From positions 1-64,000 of the forward strand of contig NZ_CAIJDP010000045.1 in assembly GCF_903819435.1 (NCBI RefSeq): a DNA stretch of 64,000 nucleotides. Reading direction: 5' to 3'. This document shows, piece by piece, positions 25,900 to 34,265 of the stretch. This stretch comes from Flavobacterium salmonis. Lineage in GTDB: Bacteria; Bacteroidota; Bacteroidia; Flavobacteriales; Flavobacteriaceae. The notes beneath the pieces are model-generated. The model saw nothing but the letters and a program-made list of their open reading frames with translations, was not told the DNA's origin and ran no database searches. Position 1 is the first letter of the stretch. Each line of letters starts with the position of its first letter. Position numbers and translations under genes: made by a program.

Positions 25900-26292
25900 A
25901 TGAAAACAACTAGAAATACCACAGCAAAGACGGCCGTTTTAGAGATTTTTGGGAAATCTAAAACTGCTCTGTCACACACAGAAATTTACAAACAAATTGA
26001 AGATGTCTGTGATCGCGTTACTGTTTACAGAATTTTAGACCGTCTGGTTAATGATGATATCGTGCACAAAATAGTTGATCTTGACGGTACTGTAAAATAT
26101 GCAAAATGTAACCATCATGCACAACGGGTTCACATTCATAATCATGCTCATTTTAGCTGTGAAAAGTGTCTTGAAATAACTTGCCTCGAAAATGTAAAAC
26201 CAAGTTATATCATACCCCATAATTATAAAGTAAATAATATAAATTTCACTTTATCAGGATTATGCCCTAATTGTTTAAATTCAAACATTTAG
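25900..26292 (+). CDS. Fur-family transcriptional regulator (Zur-like)
   Basis: 130 residues. Winged-helix DNA-binding half (about 1-75, with DRVTVYRILDRLVND) and a dimerisation half with structural zinc cysteines CEKC (about 88-91) and CPNC (about 123-126), and a His-rich stretch HHAQRVHIHNHAHF typical of metal sensing. It resembles Zur-type members found beside MerC in Flavobacteria rather than global iron Fur, but the metal cannot be assigned. It is divergent from merC and shares the intergenic palindrome region, so it probably represses the merC operon. The next gene, the Nramp transporter, has its own promoter. Confidence 0.85.
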   Translation: MKTTRNTTAKTAVLEIFGKSKTALSHTEIYKQIEDVCDRVTVYRILDRLVNDDIVHKIVDLDGTVKYAKCNHHAQRVHIHNHAHFSCEKCLEITCLENVKPSYIIPHNYKVNNINFTLSGLCPNCLNSNI

Positions 26293-26310
26293 TTTTAGAC
26301 TTGTCTAAAA
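26293..26310 (+). promoter_or_regulatory. Candidate DtxR/MntR operator before the Nramp gene
   Basis: Perfect 18-base palindrome TTTTAGAC-TT-GTCTAAAA, beginning one base after the regulator's stop codon and ending just before the -33 TTG at 26314-26319. Layout TTTAG-N6-CTAAA, like the site at 24427-24442. Confidence 0.7.
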
Positions 26311-26316
26311 ATTTTG

Positions 26317-26346
26317 TTGTGCGAATATGATTTTTATATATATTTG
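26317..26346 (+). promoter_or_regulatory. Promoter of the Nramp transporter gene
   Basis: -33 TTG (26317-26319), 19-base spacer and -7 TATATTTG (26339-26346). The leader before ATG 26367 is about 15 bases. Confidence 0.75.
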
Positions 26347-26366
26347 TTAAAACAACATTTTTAAAA

Positions 26367-28235
26367 ATGACAAGATCTTTAGACGAAGTAAACCAATCGG
26401 TTGCTACAGAGCACAAAAAAACCGGATTCCGTAAAATATTAGCCTTTTTAGGTCCCGCTTATTTGGTAAGCGTTGGATATATGGATCCCGGAAACTGGGC
26501 TACAGATATTGCCGGCGGTAGTCAGTTTGGATATTCTTTGCTTTGGGTTTTATTGATGAGCAACTTAATGGCTTTGTTGCTTCAAAGTTTAAGTGCAAGG
26601 CTGGGAATTGTGACTCAGCGTGATCTGGCTCAGGCATCTCGTGAAACGTATTCGAAATTCATCAATTACATATTATACTTTTTAGCCGAAATTGCCATTG
26701 CAGCCTGTGATTTAGCAGAAGTTTTGGGAATGGCAATCGGGATTAATTTATTATTTGATATTCCGCTTATTGAAGGGGTTTTGATAACTGTTTTGGATAC
26801 TTTTCTATTACTGTTTCTGATTAACAAAGGAATTCGAAAAATGGAGGCCTTTATTATAGTTTTAGTTGCCATTATTGGTTTTTCTTTCATCTTTGAAATG
26901 ATTTTTGCTGAACCGGAGCTTAACAAGGTGATTTACGGACTGGTTCCATCAATGCCAAGTTCAGCAGCTTTATATATCGCAATCGGAATTATTGGTGCAA
27001 CGGTAATGCCTCACAACTTGTACCTGCACTCTTCATTGGTACAAACCAGAAAATTCGACAGAACACCAGCCGGAATCAAACAGGCTTTGAAATACAACTT
27101 TATTGATTCGACAATTGCTTTAAACTTAGCCTTTTTTGTAAATGCAGCCATTCTAATTTTGGCAGCAGCCACATTTTACAAAAACGGAATGTTTGAAGTG
27201 GCCGAAATTCAGGATGCACATCAGTTTTTAGAACCTTTACTGGGAACCAAATGGGCCCCAATATTGTTTGCTGTTGCCTTAATTGCCGCTGGACAAAGTT
27301 CAACTGTAACCGGAACCTTAGCCGGACAGATTGTGATGGAAGGTTATTTGAATTTAAGGATTCAGCCCTGGGTTCGTCGAATCATAACACGGTTGATTGC
27401 GATTGTTCCCGCTGTTGTTGTGATTCTAATTTACGGAGAAAGCGTAACCGGAAAATTATTGATCTTAAGTCAGGTTATTTTGAGTCTACAATTAGGGTTT
27501 GCGATTATTCCATTAATACACTTTGTGAGCGATAAAACTAAAATGAAAGGTTTTCATATTTCAAAAACTACTCAAATTGCTGCCTGGATTATTGCTTCTA
27601 TCATCGTTTCCCTAAATGCCAAATTAGTTTATGACGAAATCACTTCCTGGCTAGAAAACTCCAGTAACCCAGCGATTCTCTGGTTTACGGTTGTCCCTTT
27701 AGCATTTGGATTTCTCGGACTTTTACTTTATATCGTTTTTAAACCTTTTATTGCAAGAGCAAAATCAAATATTGAAAATCATTCACCTCATCATTTAAAA
27801 TTACAATACACTCCAAAAGAAACTTATACTAAGAAAAATATAGCCATCTCCGTCGATTTTTCAAAAGCTGATGAAGCCGCACTAAACAACGCTTTCGAGC
27901 TGGGCGGAATCGATGCACAATATACCATAATTCATATTGTTGAAACTGTTGGTGCCTTAATGTATGGCGGCAATGTTGATGATCACGAAACAACAATAGA
28001 CGAAAAATTATTATTAGAATATAAAGAGCTGCTTTCGAATAAAGGCTTCAAAATAGAAACTGCACTTGGTTTTGGAAAACCTGACAGCGTGATTCCGAAG
28101 ATAATCAATCAGGGCAATTTTGATATTTTAGTAATGGGAACGCACGGTCACACAGGATTAAAAGATATTCTTTTTGGCACAACAGTAGACAAATTGAGAC
28201 ATAAAATTTCAATACCTTTGTTGATTGTTAAATAA
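26367..28235 (+). CDS. mntH: Nramp metal transporter fused to a universal stress protein domain
   Basis: 622 residues, about 200 longer than ordinary MntH. The Nramp part (about 25-455) shows the metal-binding DPGNW (40-44) and MPH (214-216) motifs, with eleven or so membrane helices; it imports Mn(II) or Fe(II) with protons. The C-terminal 140 residues (from about 486, NIAISVDFSKADEAALNNAF) are a UspA domain with the nucleotide-binding G-2X-G-9X-G(S/T) motif GTHGHTGLKDILFGTT. The cytosolic Usp may sense adenine nucleotides and control transport. The DtxR-family gene 28330-28983 follows and a DtxR-type operator precedes, so the pair is likely one regulated unit. Confidence 0.92.
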   Translation: MTRSLDEVNQSVATEHKKTGFRKILAFLGPAYLVSVGYMDPGNWATDIAGGSQFGYSLLWVLLMSNLMALLLQSLSARLGIVTQRDLAQASRETYSKFINYILYFLAEIAIAACDLAEVLGMAIGINLLFDIPLIEGVLITVLDTFLLLFLINKGIRKMEAFIIVLVAIIGFSFIFEMIFAEPELNKVIYGLVPSMPSSAALYIAIGIIGATVMPHNLYLHSSLVQTRKFDRTPAGIKQALKYNFIDSTIALNLAFFVNAAILILAAATFYKNGMFEVAEIQDAHQFLEPLLGTKWAPILFAVALIAAGQSSTVTGTLAGQIVMEGYLNLRIQPWVRRIITRLIAIVPAVVVILIYGESVTGKLLILSQVILSLQLGFAIIPLIHFVSDKTKMKGFHISKTTQIAAWIIASIIVSLNAKLVYDEITSWLENSSNPAILWFTVVPLAFGFLGLLLYIVFKPFIARAKSNIENHSPHHLKLQYTPKETYTKKNIAISVDFSKADEAALNNAFELGGIDAQYTIIHIVETVGALMYGGNVDDHETTIDEKLLLEYKELLSNKGFKIETALGFGKPDSVIPKIINQGNFDILVMGTHGHTGLKDILFGTTVDKLRHKISIPLLIVK

Positions 28236-28256
28236 AAAAGGTGCTGAGGCCCTAAG

Positions 28257-28316
28257 TTGCTAAGGTTTTTCTTTGAATGCTTTTAAACTTAGAACCTTAG
28301 TATCTCAGAACCTTAG
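28257..28316. repeat. CTAAGG-word inverted repeat
   Basis: CTAAGGTT (28260-28267) faces AACCTTAG at 28293-28300 and again at 28309-28316, inside a spacer built of CTTAGAACC words. It lies between the Nramp and DtxR genes and probably forms an mRNA hairpin. Confidence 0.6.
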
Positions 28317-28329
28317 AACCTCAAAAGAA

Positions 28330-28983
28330 ATGACTTTCTCAGAAGAAAACTACCTTAAAGCGATATACCATCTTACGGCTTCATTAGAAACTGAAGTCAG
28401 CACTAATGCCATAGCCGAAATGATGGAAACCAAAGCATCATCGGTTACTGATATGCTTAAAAAACTGTCCGAAAAGGATTTGGTGAATTATAAAAAATAC
28501 CAGGGAGTTTCATTGACTGAGAACGGAAAACTATCTGCAAAAATGATTGTTAGAAAACATCGTTTGTGGGAAGTTTTTTTAGTAGAAAAATTAAATTTCA
28601 GCTGGGATGAAGTGCATGATATTGCTGAACAGCTTGAACACATCAAATCAGAACAACTAATCAACCGTTTAGATGATTTTCTGGGAAATCCAACAGAGGA
28701 TCCGCATGGAGACCCCATTCCGGATGCTAACGGACGAATCATTAAAATTGAAAAACACTTACTTTCAGAATTGGCAGAAAAACAAATTGGTGTTTGTGTA
28801 GGTGTAAAAGATACTTCGTCTGAGTTTTTAAAATATCTGGATAAACAAGGAATAGCTTTGGGATCTAAAATTATGTTTCAGTCGAAAGAAGCTTTTGATT
28901 TATCCGTAAAAATCAAAGTGGATGAAAGAGAGTTATCTATTTCGAACAAAATTGCTTCTAATTTATTTGTGAAACTGATTTAA
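28330..28983 (+). CDS. DtxR/MntR-family metal-dependent regulator
   Basis: 217 residues from the ATG at 28330 (MTFSEENYLKAIYH); earlier readings begin inside the repeat-rich spacer. Iron-dependent repressor N-domain (about 1-60, winged helix: TNAIAEMMETKASSVTDMLKK), metal-binding/dimerisation domain (about 62-135, with RKHRLWEVFLVEKL and HDIAEQLEHIKSEQL), and a C-terminal FeoA-like SH3 domain (about 140-217). It represses metal uptake genes when Mn(II) or Fe(II) is bound. The palindromes at 26293-26310 and 24427-24442 are the likely target sites. Confidence 0.9.
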   Translation: MTFSEENYLKAIYHLTASLETEVSTNAIAEMMETKASSVTDMLKKLSEKDLVNYKKYQGVSLTENGKLSAKMIVRKHRLWEVFLVEKLNFSWDEVHDIAEQLEHIKSEQLINRLDDFLGNPTEDPHGDPIPDANGRIIKIEKHLLSELAEKQIGVCVGVKDTSSEFLKYLDKQGIALGSKIMFQSKEAFDLSVKIKVDERELSISNKIASNLFVKLI

Positions 28984-28998
28984 GTTCAACATTACTAT

Positions 28999-29039
28999 TA
29001 AAAAAGACCAAAAAGAAAATTTAGTCTTTTTGGCCTTTT
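28999..29039. terminator. Bidirectional terminator
   Basis: ACCAAAAAGA and TCTTTTTGG arms within 28999-29039, flanked by A- and T-runs, between convergent genes. Confidence 0.65.
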
Positions 29040-29044
29040 GCAAT

Positions 29045-29572
29045 TTAGTCTTTCAAACTATATAATATCTTTTGAAAATCGGCTTTAAACGTATCTTTCT
29101 TTTCTTTAGAAGTCCATGACAACACTTTATAAAATGCTTTTTTAGTTTCAACAATCCCAATCAGATAATAAATCTCCATATTGGCATCTTTATCAAAATA
29201 AGTAGCATCTGACTCTATAAAATTATTTTCCCCTATTTTTTTAGAAACAGATTTAGAAATCTCTTTCTTGTCTTCATCCGTTAAAAAATCTTTCATAAAA
29301 TCGTCGTAAAAATCATTTATAGAATTGTAATTTAATTCTAAATACCCTAATTCTTCTTTAGTATCATATATGACAAATCCGTAAACTTCCTTAACCTCGC
29401 TTTTATACTGAATAGCCGAAGATGTATTTATTCCTGCCGTTTTATTCATATAATCCGGTAGACTAATATTAAAAACATGTCCGGCTTTATATTCTTTCAT
29501 TTTAGTCTGAGCAGTAACGCCAGTACCTATAAAAGCCAAAGCAATTATAATAATGATAATTTTTTTGTTCAT
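29045..29572 (-). CDS. Exported protein of unknown function
   Basis: 175 residues with a signal peptide (about 1-21, ending VTAQ). The rest is a soluble alpha-beta region without cysteines or catalytic signatures I can name; YLIGIVETKKAFYKVLSWTS suggests a PsbP/DUF-type lipid or ligand pocket, but this is a guess. Convergent with the DtxR gene and followed upstream by the unrelated 29628-30029 gene. Confidence 0.7.
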   Translation of the reverse strand: MNKKIIIIIIALAFIGTGVTAQTKMKEYKAGHVFNISLPDYMNKTAGINTSSAIQYKSEVKEVYGFVIYDTKEELGYLELNYNSINDFYDDFMKDFLTDEDKKEISKSVSKKIGENNFIESDATYFDKDANMEIYYLIGIVETKKAFYKVLSWTSKEKKDTFKADFQKILYSLKD

Positions 29573-29627
29573 TGGTTAAATTTTAATTATTGGATTTCTT
29601 AAACTTAAATTTTAGTTATAAGCTCTG

Positions 29628-30029
29628 TTAAACAATACCTTTCTCAATCATTTCCAACATAACCGGCGACGCATTTTTGAAAGTCGGCGGCTGTTCGATA
29701 ATGCTTCCGGCATTTTTTTTATTCACTTTGAAAGTCAAATCATTTTCTATTGTGAATAAAAGTGCTGTCAAAAATGGATTTTTGATATAAGTGCCTAAAA
29801 CCAACAAAGCTTCATCGAGAGTATGGATACTTTCCATTTCTTCAGTTTTATAGCGGAAAGTTAACGAAATTGAGAAGGTCTCATCTTCATTTAAAACCAA
29901 TCTGAAATAAATATTTTTCAGTTCTGTATCGCCAATGGTTTTAGCTAACGTAAGTTTGGCAAAGGTACCGCTTTGAATGCTTTCTTTCACGCGTTCACAA
30001 AAAAGAGCAAATATAGGTTCGTATGACAT
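29628..30029 (-). CDS. Conserved hypothetical protein
   Basis: 133 residues, cytoplasmic, no membrane segment. A predicted beta-rich core (KNIYFRLVLNEDETFSISLT, then FRYKT) with an ending PPTFKNASPVMLEMIEKGIV. I do not recognise the family. Regular codon use and a conventional ATG support a real gene. It stands upstream of the enoyl-CoA hydratase gene in the opposite reading order of transcription, with 100 bases of spacer. Confidence 0.65.
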   Translation of the reverse strand: MSYEPIFALFCERVKESIQSGTFAKLTLAKTIGDTELKNIYFRLVLNEDETFSISLTFRYKTEEMESIHTLDEALLVLGTYIKNPFLTALLFTIENDLTFKVNKKNAGSIIEQPPTFKNASPVMLEMIEKGIV

Positions 30030-30129
30030 TTTTTAATGTTTTAGTTGCTAAGGTTTCAAGATTCAAAGTGTGTTTTTTAATTACTTTGTGTACCTGTATA
30101 AAATCTCTATACAACTTTGTGGTATAATT

Positions 30130-30912
30130 TTATTTTCCTGTAAACTGCGCTTTTCGTTTTTCTAAAAATGCCGTTGTTCCTTCTTTAAAATCCTGAGTTC
30201 CGAAACATTTTCCGAATGATTTTATTTCTGTTTCGAAACCATCTTTTCCATCTTTATAATTTGCATTGATCGCTTTTATTGCTTTATTGATTGCAAACGG
30301 AGCATTTTTGATGATTTTTTGGGCAATTACACTTGTAAATGATAGAAGTTCTGCCTGGGGAACAACATGATTTACTAATCCGTATTGTTTTGCTTCATCG
30401 GCAGAAATCATGCCTGCCGTCATAATCATTTCCATCGCTCGTCCTTTGCCAATTAATTGCGGTAAACGTTGTGTTCCTCCATAACCCGGAATTAATCCTA
30501 AAGAAGCTTCCGGCAAACCCATTTTGGCATTGTCAGAAGCTATTCTGAAATGACAGGCCATTGCCAGTTCTAATCCGCCACCCAATGCAAAACCATTTAT
30601 AGCTGCAATGACTGGTTTCTTTAGATTTTCGATATAATCAAAAAGCGATTCGTGTCCTTCAGCGGCTAATTGTGTTCCTTCGATAATAGTATAATTTACA
30701 AATTCTGAAATATCGGCTCCGGCTACAAATGCTTTTTCGCCACTTCCGGTAATAATAATTACACGAACTTCTTCATTTTTACCCAATAACTTTACCGCTT
30801 TACTCAAATCACTAATGGTCGCTTTATTTAAAGCATTTAGTTTTGCAGGTCTGTTGATTGTTACGGTTGCAATTTTTTCTTCAATGGCTATTAAAAGATT
30901 TTCGTAGTTCAT
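30130..30912 (-). CDS. Enoyl-CoA hydratase/isomerase
   Basis: 260 residues from the ATG at 30912; 24 further codons upstream reach into the sensor-kinase gene and are rejected. Crotonase fold: oxyanion-hole segments AFVAGADISEF (about 63-73) and GFALGGGLELAMACHFRIAS (about 105-124), with catalytic glutamates E112-type and E132-type positions in LPEASLGLIPGYGGTQRLP. It hydrates trans-2-enoyl-CoA in fatty-acid or amino-acid breakdown. It begins eleven bases after the kinase stop on the same strand, possibly cotranscribed. Confidence 0.92.
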   Translation of the reverse strand: MNYENLLIAIEEKIATVTINRPAKLNALNKATISDLSKAVKLLGKNEEVRVIIITGSGEKAFVAGADISEFVNYTIIEGTQLAAEGHESLFDYIENLKKPVIAAINGFALGGGLELAMACHFRIASDNAKMGLPEASLGLIPGYGGTQRLPQLIGKGRAMEMIMTAGMISADEAKQYGLVNHVVPQAELLSFTSVIAQKIIKNAPFAINKAIKAINANYKDGKDGFETEIKSFGKCFGTQDFKEGTTAFLEKRKAQFTGK

Positions 30913-30922
30913 GACGCTGTTT

Positions 30923-32395
30923 TTATGAGTTTGTAATAGGTAAGGAAACTGTAAACGTCGTTCCTTTACCATAAGTTGACTCAAAGGTAATTGTTCCTTT
31001 GTAATTTTCGATAATGTTTTTTATAATTCCGAGACCAAGTCCCATTCCGCTGGTTTTGGTGGTAAATTTTGGTTCGAAAATACGGTTGGTATCCAACTTT
31101 TGAATTCCGACTCCGTTATCTTTTACTGCAATTTCAACATTATTATTTTTGCGTTTTACAGTAACCAGAATTGATTTCTGAAACTGGCTTTCCGGAATCG
31201 CCTGTGTAGCATTTTTAACTAAATTTGTAATGACACGAATCAATTGGGTACGATCCATTTTTGAGATGATTTCTTCTTCATCACTTTCAAAAACAATATA
31301 ATCTTCGTTAAAAATATCCAATGCCAGTTCTACTACCTCAACAACATTTAGGGTTTCATTTTGCTGTGCCGGCATCGAAGCAAAATTTGAAAATGCAGAA
31401 GCTACGGCTGTCATTGTATCAATTTGCTGAATTAAAGTTTCAGAGTAATCGTTCATTTTCTGTTTCACATCAGGATCATTAGGATCAAACTTTCTCTGAA
31501 AACTCTGGACCGTCAAACGCATAGGTGTCAGCGGATTTTTAATTTCGTGTGCGACTTGCTTCGCCATTTCCCGCCAGGCTTCTTCACGTTCGCTTTGGGC
31601 AAGTTTAATGGCACTTGTTTCGAGTTTATCGACCATTCCGTTGTAGGCCTTAATCAAAAAGTTCACTTCTTTACTGTTTGCTTCCAAAACAATTTTTTCG
31701 TTTTTCTGATCTAAGTTTGTTTCTTCCAGACGATCAGAAATCGTTTTAAGTGATTTTGTGATGTAAGTCGAAAGAAAATAAGCCAATGCAAAAGCCACAA
31801 CCAACATAAAAGAATATACCTGACTTAATCGAATTAGAAAAGTATTTAATTCGTTGTCATAATAACCATCGTCCTCCAAATAAGGCAAATTTAATATCCC
31901 GAGAGGTTTAAATTTCTCATCTTTAATTAAACTGTAAGAAGACCTGTTTTTGACTCCGTCGATAGTTTTAATATCTACAAAACGTTTTTCAATAGAAGAA
32001 CGCACTAATTTCAGAATATAATCCGGAACAGGCGGGGCTACTTTATCAACAGCAAAAGATTCTTTGGAAGTTTTAAGCAATATTCCGTTCAGACTGTAGA
32101 TGTTGATTTCTATTTTATGAATCTGAGCCAGTTCGTGAATTTTATCTTTGAAAATCAGATCTAAATTACCCGTTTTCAATGGATAAGTTGTCGTTGCCAA
32201 GACATAATTGATGTGCTCTTTTACGGCATTTTCTTTACGCTCTAATCGTTCCTGATGGTATTCTTTGGCTTCATTTTTAAACTGAATAATCGATATGGAA
32301 GCCATTAAAAAAGATGCCACAACAATCAATACAATCATCGACAGAAAAATCCTGATTCGCAGTGAAAGCATTGACATTTTGAAGTTGTTCAGCAT
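30923..32395 (-). CDS. Membrane sensor histidine kinase (NtrY-like, HAMP)
   Basis: 490 residues. Two transmembrane helices (about 12-34 and 190-212) enclose a periplasmic sensor region of about 155 residues; then HAMP (about 213-265), HisKA with phospho-accepting His283 in AHEIKNPLTP, and an ATPase domain with NLVKNATQAIPE and GMGLGLGIIKNI. No response regulator gene lies next to it, so its partner is elsewhere. The signal is unknown. It precedes enoyl-CoA hydratase on the same strand and follows the hemJ-like gene upstream. Confidence 0.9.
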   Translation of the reverse strand: MLNNFKMSMLSLRIRIFLSMIVLIVVASFLMASISIIQFKNEAKEYHQERLERKENAVKEHINYVLATTTYPLKTGNLDLIFKDKIHELAQIHKIEINIYSLNGILLKTSKESFAVDKVAPPVPDYILKLVRSSIEKRFVDIKTIDGVKNRSSYSLIKDEKFKPLGILNLPYLEDDGYYDNELNTFLIRLSQVYSFMLVVAFALAYFLSTYITKSLKTISDRLEETNLDQKNEKIVLEANSKEVNFLIKAYNGMVDKLETSAIKLAQSEREEAWREMAKQVAHEIKNPLTPMRLTVQSFQRKFDPNDPDVKQKMNDYSETLIQQIDTMTAVASAFSNFASMPAQQNETLNVVEVVELALDIFNEDYIVFESDEEEIISKMDRTQLIRVITNLVKNATQAIPESQFQKSILVTVKRKNNNVEIAVKDNGVGIQKLDTNRIFEPKFTTKTSGMGLGLGIIKNIIENYKGTITFESTYGKGTTFTVSLPITNS

Positions 32396-32411
32396 TACTT
32401 TTGTTTTATTT

Positions 32412-32459
32412 GTTTCAGGTTTCAGGTTACGTTACATTTTTCAACTTGAAACCTGAAAC
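32412..32459. repeat. GTTTCAGG-word inverted repeat
   Basis: Perfect 13-base arms GTTTCAGGTTTCA (32412-32424) and TGAAACCTGAAAC (32447-32459) in the spacer between the hemJ-like gene and the sensor kinase gene; related to the repeat at 33029-33074. Confidence 0.7.
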
Positions 32460-32467
32460 TAAAAAAA

Positions 32468-33016
32468 CTATTTTTTTTCTCTAATTCGTTTATAAAATTT
32501 AAAGCCTAACATAAGTAAAACGGAGAATAAAATGATTCCGACTACGCCGAAGATCCAGTTGAAAGCACTTTTTAAAACTACTAAAAAAACAATAGCAAAT
32601 AATATAATAGTGGCGCCTTCATTCCATAAACGCATATAATTACTGGAATATTTCACCTCATTATTTTGTAATTGTTTAAAAATCTGATGGCATTTTAAAT
32701 GATACAGATACAATAGAAAAACGAAACCTAATTTAATGTGCATCCAGGGCATTTTGAGCCACGCATTTCCTAAATCCGTGAAAAACAGCATCCAAAAAGC
32801 AAAAATACTGGCTAAAATTGCTGATGGCCATGTGATAATATACCACAGACGATAACTCATTATTTTGAATTGCGCCTGCAAAATTTCTTTTTCGGGAGAT
32901 GGCTTATCATTTGCTTCTATTTGATATACAAACAAACGCACAATATTAAATAATCCTACGAACCAGGTTAGTACGAAGATAATGTGCAGTGATTTTAGAT
33001 AATTATAGTATTCCAT
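32468..33016 (-). CDS. hemJ: HemJ-like protoporphyrinogen oxidase
   Basis: 182 residues with four or five membrane helices. N-terminal segment SLHIIFVLTWFVGLFNIVRL with the histidine near residue 11, and FKIMSYRLWYIITWPSAILA, match the UPF0093/HemJ group, which oxidises protoporphyrinogen IX to protoporphyrin IX (the step before ferrochelatase). It lies downstream of hemH with an 83-base repeat-rich spacer. No hemG or hemY is in the window, so this is the likely enzyme for that step. The C-terminal helix and basic KRIREKK end face the cytoplasm. Confidence 0.8.
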   Translation of the reverse strand: MEYYNYLKSLHIIFVLTWFVGLFNIVRLFVYQIEANDKPSPEKEILQAQFKIMSYRLWYIITWPSAILASIFAFWMLFFTDLGNAWLKMPWMHIKLGFVFLLYLYHLKCHQIFKQLQNNEVKYSSNYMRLWNEGATIILFAIVFLVVLKSAFNWIFGVVGIILFSVLLMLGFKFYKRIREKK

Positions 33017-33028
33017 TAATTATTTGTT

Positions 33029-33074
33029 TCAAGTTTCAAGTTTAAGGTTTTCTCAAAGTTGAAACTTGAAACTT
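33029..33074. repeat. CAAGTTTCAAGTTT inverted repeat
   Basis: Perfect 14-base arms at 33029-33042 and 33061-33074 in the hemH-hemJ spacer, built from repeated TTTCAAG words. Confidence 0.7.
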
Positions 33075-33098
33075 GAAACCTTAAACCTGAAACAAATA

Positions 33099-34112
33099 TT
33101 ATTTCGCCCAATCATTAATCCAGTTAGAAACCGTCTCACACCATTCATCATCGTCATTCAAACATGGAACTGCAAGAAACTCTTCTCCTCCATTTGCTTC
33201 AAAATCTTCTTTGGCACGCATGGCAATTTCTTCCAGAGTCTCTAAACAATCTGAAACGAATGCCGGTGTTACAACCGCTAATTTCTTGATTCCTTTTGCA
33301 GGCATGTTGTCAATTTCAACATCAGTGTAAGGCTCTAGCCATTTATCACCTGCCAAACGAGACTGGAAAGTTAAACTGTATTTATCTTCTGGAAGTCCCA
33401 GCAATTTAACGACTTGTTTCGTAGTTTCATAACATTGGTGACGATAACAGAATTCATGTGCCGGAGATGGCGTGTTACAGCAGGAACCATCGATTTTACA
33501 ATGTGATTTTGTCACATCCGTTTTTCGGATATGACGCTCCGGGATTCCGTGGTACGAAAACAATAAATGATCGTATTCAAATCCAACTAAATGTTTCTGG
33601 ATTGAATCTGCTAAATTTTTGATGTAATCCGGTTTATTGTAAAATGCCGGAACATCTGTAAATTTCATGTGAGGAAATTTCTTTTTGCGAATTTCTTCGG
33701 CTTTAACCAAAATAGTTAAGGTAGAAGCCATTGCATATTGCGGATATAATGGAAAAAGCATTACATCAGTAACTCCTTTATCGTGCAGCTCCTGAAGTCC
33801 TTTTTCGATTGTCATGCTTCCATAACGCATTGCCAGAGAAACCGGGACATTTACTAAAGGCTGAACTTTTTTCTGCATTCTTTCAGACAGCACAACTAAT
33901 GGAGAACCTTCTTCCCACCAGATTTTCGCGTAAGCGTGTGCGGATTCTTCGGGTCTTTTTCTCAGAATAATCCCTCGAACTAATAATGCTCTTAATAAAT
34001 ACGGAACATCGATTACGTATTTATCCATTAAAAATTCATCTAAATACGGTTTTACATCTTTTGGTGTTGGACTTTCCGGGGAACCTAAGTTTACTAATAA
34101 TACGCCTTTCAT
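33099..34112 (-). CDS. hemH: Ferrochelatase
   Basis: 337 residues, standard length. It inserts Fe(II) into protoporphyrin IX. The catalytic histidine stands in LLFSYHGIPERHI (about 187-199), and the partner glutamate region is FVSDCLETLEEIAMRAKEDF (about 275-295). Cysteines (GSCCNTPSPAHEFC) are present, without a clear iron-sulfur tail. It is upstream of the hemJ-like gene in the minus-strand unit, opposite the hemA-C-D-E cluster to the right. Confidence 0.95.
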   Translation of the reverse strand: MKGVLLVNLGSPESPTPKDVKPYLDEFLMDKYVIDVPYLLRALLVRGIILRKRPEESAHAYAKIWWEEGSPLVVLSERMQKKVQPLVNVPVSLAMRYGSMTIEKGLQELHDKGVTDVMLFPLYPQYAMASTLTILVKAEEIRKKKFPHMKFTDVPAFYNKPDYIKNLADSIQKHLVGFEYDHLLFSYHGIPERHIRKTDVTKSHCKIDGSCCNTPSPAHEFCYRHQCYETTKQVVKLLGLPEDKYSLTFQSRLAGDKWLEPYTDVEIDNMPAKGIKKLAVVTPAFVSDCLETLEEIAMRAKEDFEANGGEEFLAVPCLNDDDEWCETVSNWINDWAK

Positions 34113-34117
34113 ATTTT

Positions 34118-34155
34118 TTGCTTTAGGCTTTAAGCACTAGGCTTTAAGCTTTTTA
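34118..34155. repeat. GCTTTAGGCTTTAAGC repeats before hemH
   Basis: CTTTAGGCTTTAAGC words recur in tandem (34120-34150). The same words are found inverted at 40386-40455 beside hemE. Confidence 0.6.
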
Positions 34156-34265
34156 TTTGTTTTTAAAAATTTCGTCAAAAGTAGTACTTGTTACTTCTTC
34201 GAAATATGATAATTATTACTTTTCTATTATGGTGTTATTTTTAAAATTGATCGTTAGAACATGTT

